A stretch of 64,000 bases of DNA from Vreelandella sp042466685 (GTDB lineage: Bacteria > Pseudomonadota > Gammaproteobacteria > Pseudomonadales > Halomonadaceae). The DNA lies in contig NZ_CP170448.1 in NCBI RefSeq assembly GCF_042466685.1, positions 1,302,001 to 1,366,000 on the forward strand. Reading direction: 5' to 3'. The notes under the pieces were generated by a model that was not told where the DNA came from, did not search any database, and saw nothing but the letters and a program-made list of their open reading frames with translations. The position numbers and the translations under genes are program-made. This document shows positions 59,810 through 64,000 of the stretch, in pieces. Positions within the stretch are counted from its first letter, which is position 1, and each line of letters starts with the position of its first letter.

Positions 59810-60057
59810 TCGCCAACGCATCGTGCTTTGGACTAGGGTAAGCTGGAAGCGACTTGACAACAGGCTGCTCACACATTTTTAGATTGTTCAAGGCTAGCAT
59901 ACATACATGAATGTAACTATAATGCTCATCTTTCTGAATGGCACCGTATTTCGAGTGATTTAGCGCGCTAATTGGCTTGGTTTTCTATAGCACAAGTCGA
60001 GTAAGCTGAGAGACTAAGCGCGTTTACCATCTGACACTGATACCTAGAGGCAATCCC

Positions 60058-61527
60058 ATGCGACTGGCACACTGGGCAGTCAATGCCCCTTTACGACCCC
60101 TACTATTGGCGGTATTAACCGCTTCTTTTGTATTGCCTGCTCAAGCTGCCGATCTCATCACGATTACCCGTGATGCGTTAGACAATAACGCTGAGCTTGC
60201 TTCGGCGCGCTCGCAGTATCTGGGTGTAGAAGCAGGCAGAGACGTTGCACGAGGTGGGTTGCTTCCGCAAATTAACGCTTCAGGCACCGTGGCGCATAAC
60301 GAGCAGTATGAAAGCCAGCGCTCATCCCAAGCCGGAGCTGGTGCTGGTGCTGGTGCTGGCAATGTGAGTGCCGGTGATGACCGTTACAACACCGTATCGC
60401 TCACCCTTGAAGCCACCCAAGCGCTTTATGATGAAGTGACACGTCGGCAAGTCACTCAGGCCGAGCGCCAGATCGACCAGCAGGTATATCTGCTTGCGGC
60501 CACCGAACAGCAGCTGCTAATTGACGTGGCCAGCGCCTATTTTGACATTTTGCGTGCCCACGAAGTACTCGAAGCGCGTTTTGCTCAAGAGCGTGCCATC
60601 GGGCGTCAGCTCGAGCAGGCGGGTGAGCAGTTTGAAGTTGGCTTAATAGCGATTACCGAAGTCGAAGAGGCTCGCGCCACCTTTGACCAGTCCCGTGCTG
60701 ACCGGATTGCCGCAGAGAGCAGTCTACAGGTGGCTTTTGAGGCACTGGAGCAGTTGACCGGCCAGCGCTACGCCAGTATTGAAGCCCTGGGCGACAGCAT
60801 GCCCATTGCGCTTCCTGAGCCAAGCAGCCGCGACTACTGGGTAGAGCAAGCCATCGAGCGTAATCCTCAGGTGTTGGCGCAACAGGCGGGGATTGAGGTG
60901 TCACGCAGCGGTGTGGAAATTGCCCGCGCGGGTCGTTTGCCTACCCTTTCAGCCTTCGGCAACTATCAGTATGGCGACAGTGATATTGATAACACCACCG
61001 GCAATGACTCCTCTAGCCAGGTAGGCATACGCGCTAATTTGCCCGTCTACACCGGCGGCAGTACCAGCGCAAGCATCCGCCAGGGCACTTATCAACTGGA
61101 GAGTAGCCAGTACGATTTCGAGTCTCAGCGTCGCTCGTCGATCCAGCAGGTTCGCTCGCTGTACACCCAAGTCAGCAACGATGTAGAAACCGTCGAGGCC
61201 CGTGAGCAGGCGATCGTCTCGAACCGTAGCGCGCTGGAAGCAACCCGCGCCGGCTACGAGGTCGGCACCCGTAATATCGTCGATGTTTTGAACGCTGAGC
61301 AGAATTTGTATAACGCCATCGCTAACTACGCAGAGGCTCGCTACGACTATGTCGTTAATCTGCTCTCGCTGCGCCAGCAGGCAGGACGCCTTGATGTGGA
61401 CGCCATTGAAGAAGTCAATGCGTGGTTAACCGGTGATGAGGTGAACTTTACCTTGCCAGAGAGCATTGGCAATGACCGCTATGAGCCCGCGCTCAACATC
61501 GGTGCACCGCCCCAGCCCGGCACGTAA
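60058..61527 (+). CDS. TolC-family outer-membrane efflux protein
   Basis: The 489-residue protein has a signal peptide ending in AQAA (about residue 31) and two repeated coiled-coil/beta halves of the TolC family, e.g. LDNNAELASARSQYLGVEAGRDVARGGLLPQINASG. A Gly-Ala repeat is present near residues 90-103 (AGAGAGAGAG). It forms the outer-membrane channel for the RND pump encoded downstream. AGAGGC precedes the ATG. Confidence 0.9.
   Translation: MRLAHWAVNAPLRPLLLAVLTASFVLPAQAADLITITRDALDNNAELASARSQYLGVEAGRDVARGGLLPQINASGTVAHNEQYESQRSSQAGAGAGAGAGNVSAGDDRYNTVSLTLEATQALYDEVTRRQVTQAERQIDQQVYLLAATEQQLLIDVASAYFDILRAHEVLEARFAQERAIGRQLEQAGEQFEVGLIAITEVEEARATFDQSRADRIAAESSLQVAFEALEQLTGQRYASIEALGDSMPIALPEPSSRDYWVEQAIERNPQVLAQQAGIEVSRSGVEIARAGRLPTLSAFGNYQYGDSDIDNTTGNDSSSQVGIRANLPVYTGGSTSASIRQGTYQLESSQYDFESQRRSSIQQVRSLYTQVSNDVETVEAREQAIVSNRSALEATRAGYEVGTRNIVDVLNAEQNLYNAIANYAEARYDYVVNLLSLRQQAGRLDVDAIEEVNAWLTGDEVNFTLPESIGNDRYEPALNIGAPPQPGT
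60337..60363 (+). repeat. GCTGGT-type microsatellite inside the TolC-family gene
   Basis: About four tandem copies of a six-base GCTGGT unit encode alternating Ala and Gly in the N-terminal half. Copy-number changes in multiples of six would keep the frame, so length variation between strains is possible. Confidence 0.7.
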
Positions 61528-61604
61528 TTGCCTGTTGGTTGGGAGTGATCCAGATGCGTATGTGCTATCGGTCACCTTAAAAAAGATATATGGGAATGCA
61601 ACGT

Positions 61605-62882
61605 ATGAAGAAGATGATTCACTCTCGCCGAGCGAGTCTGGTGACGCTAGTAGCTGCGCTGGCACTTTCAGCCTGCGGTCAAGAACAAGCCGAGGCGCCT
61701 CAACAGGGCCAAGGTGCTCAGCAAGAAGCCCCGCCCCACAAGGTCGAAGTGGCTGAAATGGTGCGTCAGGATATACCGCTGGATAAGTCGTACCCTTCGC
61801 TGCTGCGCAGTGACGATGAAGTTACTTTGGTAGCCCGTGTCAATGGGTTTCTGGAGGAGCGCCACTTTGAACCCGGTCAGTTAGTGGAAGAGGGCGATCG
61901 TCTTTACACCATCGAACCAGATCTTTACCAGGCAACTGTCAATCAGCGTGAAGCCGATCTGCAGAGCGCCCGTGCGGAGCTTTCCCGCGCTCAGCGCGAC
62001 GCTCAACGTTTTGAGCAACTGCTAAGCCAGAATTCGGTTAGCCGTCAGCAGTATGATCAGGCACTGGCAGACCAACGGGTCGCCCAGGCAAACGTGGCAC
62101 AGGCAGAGGCGGCGCTCTCCAGCGCTAATCTGGATCTGGGATACTCCCAGGTAACTGCCCCCGTATCGGGCATGATCGGATTGAGCCAAGTTAACGTAGG
62201 CAATCTGGTTACCTCCGGTACGGAATTAGCGACAATCACGCCGCTGGATCCCCTTGAGGTGCGTTTCCAACTGCCCCAGCGTGATGCCTTTGAACTGCGT
62301 CGCCAGTTGCGTGACGGAGGTGATACGTCGGATATCCGTGCGCGGTTGAGCATCCCTGGCGTGAGTGGTGGCAGCGACTCTGAGTTGGAAGGGCATTTAG
62401 ACTTCCTGGGATCGCGGGTTGATAGCGGCACCAGCACCGTGCAAGCGTCCGCTACCTTTGAAAACCCCAATGCGGCAGTGCTACCCGGCCAATTTGTGCG
62501 TGTGCGCATTGAGGGCCTGAAGCGCTTTGAGGTCTTGGCAGTGCCTGAGATCGCGGTGACGCAAGGGTTAATGGGCCCGCAGGTGTTTGTCCTGGATGAG
62601 GACAACAAAGCCCGCGAGAGAACTGTTTCATTGGGCGAAGTGGCTGGCCCTTGGCAGTTGATTCGTGAGGGGCTAGAGCCGGGGGAACGTGTGGTGGTCG
62701 GCGATCCTGCTGGTTTAGAGCCGGGCATGACGATTGACCCTCAACCGTTTGATGGCAACGCTGAGGACATCGTTGAAGATGTGGAGAAAGAGGAGGCGCA
62801 ACAGCAGGCTGAAGCGGCAGAGTCAATGGAAGAGGGGGCAGCCGATAGTCAGCCCGCTGAAGGGGAAGAGGGTGCGCAATAA
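61605..62882 (+). CDS. RND efflux periplasmic adaptor lipoprotein (AcrA-type)
   Basis: The protein has a lipoprotein signal with lipobox LSAC. The body is of the AcrA/HlyD type: a lipoyl-like pair (VNGFLEERHFEPGQLVEEGDRLYTIEPD and later SQVTAPVSGMIGLSQVNVGNLV), a coiled-coil hairpin and beta-barrel. The end is Glu-rich. Among several in-frame ATGs (61590 onward) I take 61605 because GGGA lies at a good distance, with low certainty. The pump gene overlaps its stop. Confidence 0.88.
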   Translation: MKKMIHSRRASLVTLVAALALSACGQEQAEAPQQGQGAQQEAPPHKVEVAEMVRQDIPLDKSYPSLLRSDDEVTLVARVNGFLEERHFEPGQLVEEGDRLYTIEPDLYQATVNQREADLQSARAELSRAQRDAQRFEQLLSQNSVSRQQYDQALADQRVAQANVAQAEAALSSANLDLGYSQVTAPVSGMIGLSQVNVGNLVTSGTELATITPLDPLEVRFQLPQRDAFELRRQLRDGGDTSDIRARLSIPGVSGGSDSELEGHLDFLGSRVDSGTSTVQASATFENPNAAVLPGQFVRVRIEGLKRFEVLAVPEIAVTQGLMGPQVFVLDEDNKARERTVSLGEVAGPWQLIREGLEPGERVVVGDPAGLEPGMTIDPQPFDGNAEDIVEDVEKEEAQQQAEAAESMEEGAADSQPAEGEEGAQ

Positions 62883-64000
62883 TGAACTTCTCTAACTTCT
62901 TCATCAGCCGCCCGATATTTGCCACGGTACTGGCGATTATCGTGACGCTGGTGGGCGTGATGTCGATGCGCATTCTGCCCATTGAGCAGTACCCCAGCGT
63001 GGTGCCGCCAACGGTATCAGTGCAGGCGCAGTTCCCTGGGGCGGATGCAGAAACCGTTGCACAAACCGTGGCGGCCCCCATTGCAGAAGCCATTAACGGC
63101 GTTGAGGACATGCTCTACATGACCTCTAACAGCGCTGATAACGGCCTTATGAGCTTGAGCGTTGCCTTCAATATCGGCACCGATGGTGATATTAACACCA
63201 TCAACGTTAACAACCGGGTACAGGGGGCACTTTCGCAGTTACCTGAAGCCGTGCAGTCACAAGGTGTCACCGTTGAGCTGCGCTCTGACTCTATTTTGAT
63301 GTTTATCGCGTTGACCTCACCTGATGGTGACTACGACAACATCTATATGCAGAACTACGCCACGTTGAACGTGCTTGATGAACTTCGTCAGGTGCCGGGT
63401 GTGGGTAATGCAGAAGTGCTGGGCGGCGGTGAGTTTGCCATGCGTATCTGGATGGATCCGGATAAGCTGGCCCAGTACGACTTGACGCCCAGTGAAGTAG
63501 CCAGCGCAATTAGGGCGCAAAATACTGAAGTGCCAGCGGGCAACTTGGCCTCGACGCCGCAGAGTGAGCCGCGGGCGTACACCTATACGATTACCGCTGG
63601 CGGTCGTCTCAGTAATGTCGACGACTTCCGTAATATCTACCTGCGTACCAATAGCGACGGCTCTTCGCTGCACCTTGAAGATGTCGCGCGTATTGAGCTT
63701 GGGGCATCTTTCTACGGGGTTGATGCGCGTTTGAACGGCTCAACCATGACGCCGATTATTATTAACCAGCAGCCCGGTGCAAACGCGCTGGAAACTGCTC
63801 AGGGTGTGCGGGATACGATGGAGGAGCTGTCTGGCCGCTTCCCGCCCGGGCTTGAGTATGTGGCACCTTACGATACAACCCTATTTATTGATGCCTCCGT
63901 GGAAACGGTGCTCCACACTTTTATTGAAGCCTTTCTGATCGTTATCGTCATTCTGTTTATTTTCCTACAGAACTGGCGCTTCACCGTGATTGCTATGTCG
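62882..64000 (+). CDS. RND efflux pump permease (HAE1/AcrB-type), cut by the window end
   Basis: About 373 residues are visible: the first membrane helix (FFISRPIFATVLAIIVTLVG), the porter domain with QYPSVVPPTVSVQAQFPGADAETV and NVLDELRQVPGVGNAEVLGG, and the start of the second membrane block (TFIEAFLIVIVILFIFLQNWR). No stop occurs before 64000. It overlaps the adaptor stop (TAATG), so it is translationally coupled. Likely exports hydrophobic or amphiphilic compounds such as drugs or bile-salt-like molecules; substrate unknown. Confidence 0.93.
   Translation, partial: MNFSNFFISRPIFATVLAIIVTLVGVMSMRILPIEQYPSVVPPTVSVQAQFPGADAETVAQTVAAPIAEAINGVEDMLYMTSNSADNGLMSLSVAFNIGTDGDINTINVNNRVQGALSQLPEAVQSQGVTVELRSDSILMFIALTSPDGDYDNIYMQNYATLNVLDELRQVPGVGNAEVLGGGEFAMRIWMDPDKLAQYDLTPSEVASAIRAQNTEVPAGNLASTPQSEPRAYTYTITAGGRLSNVDDFRNIYLRTNSDGSSLHLEDVARIELGASFYGVDARLNGSTMTPIIINQQPGANALETAQGVRDTMEELSGRFPPGLEYVAPYDTTLFIDASVETVLHTFIEAFLIVIVILFIFLQNWRFTVIAMS

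Noticed and set aside
1..64000. Mobile elements, CRISPR arrays, tRNA or rRNA genes
   Set aside because: No transposase, integrase, direct-repeat-spacer pattern or recognisable tRNA/rRNA sequence was seen, although weak tRNA signals could be missed by eye.

Overview
The window is a continuous stretch of a gammaproteobacterial chromosome, most likely a Halomonas-type marine or halophilic bacterium (Halomonadaceae). I base this on the gene repertoire and protein style: a TRAP gluconate uptake system, a PomA/PomB (sodium-type) motor pair, an ATP-driven polyol operon, glucan biosynthesis protein G, an LpxR-like outer-membrane protein and moderate-to-high GC. No rRNA, tRNA, CRISPR array, integrase or insertion sequence was seen, and nothing suggests a recent island. 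The window ends inside an RND efflux pump gene.

Layout: (1) 0.26-8.4 kb: an unusual cluster combining a 6-pyruvoyl-tetrahydropterin-synthase-like protein that lacks its catalytic residues, a GTP cyclohydrolase II with a degenerate RibB-like N-terminus, a RibD-type reductase, a creatininase/ArfB-like amidohydrolase, an MDR dehydrogenase without zinc ligands, a glycosyltransferase-methyltransferase fusion, a multi-span membrane protein and an FkbM methyltransferase. Together they look like a pathway from GTP to a glycosylated, methylated pteridine- or pyrimidine-type molecule that I do not recognise; this is the best candidate for an undescribed system. (2) 8.4-16.2 kb: envelope genes (opgG, a membrane sulfatase-fold enzyme, a bifunctional mannose-1-P guanylyltransferase, a lipid A-type acyltransferase between two paralogous small membrane proteins), a VOC protein and a zinc-ribbon methyltransferase. 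(3) 16.4-24 kb: an MFS transporter and an acyl-CoA oxidation set (acyl-CoA dehydrogenase, acyl-CoA ligase, 3-hydroxyacyl-CoA dehydrogenase, crotonase) with a PsrA-like palindrome in front, then a LysE exporter. (4) 24-31 kb: a GST, YaeQ, LpxR-like, YetF and small membrane proteins, YghU, a racemase, and ohrR-ohr with a clear palindromic operator.

(5) 31-36 kb: a gluconate regulon: TRAP DctPQM, gluconokinase and a LacI-type GntR, with a perfect GntR-like operator upstream. (6) 35.7-43.3 kb: a MOSC protein, the pomA-pomB motor stator, OsmC, a PRC-barrel protein, a periplasmic L,D-transpeptidase, a 2-oxoglutarate oxygenase, two NUDIX hydrolases and a NIF3-like protein. (7) 43.4-55.1 kb: a polyol (sorbitol/mannitol/arabitol) operon: SorC-type regulator, binding-protein-dependent ABC transporter, HAD phosphatase, sorbitol dehydrogenase, small P-loop kinase, mannitol dehydrogenase, xylulokinase and transaldolase. 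It imports polyols, oxidises them to ketoses and feeds these into the pentose phosphate pathway. (8) 55.3-56.1 kb: a fructosamine kinase.

(9) 56.1-59.8 kb: cyanase and a formate/nitrite-type channel transcribed away from a sigma-54 activator. The intergenic region holds a near-consensus -24/-12 promoter facing the channel gene, and about 85-150 bp upstream of it three copies of ACGA-N4-TCGT. This reads as a self-contained sigma-54-controlled cyanate (or small-anion) uptake and detoxification module. (10) 60-64 kb: a TolC-family outer-membrane protein, a lipoprotein adaptor and the start of an RND pump, a complete tripartite efflux operon except for its cut end.
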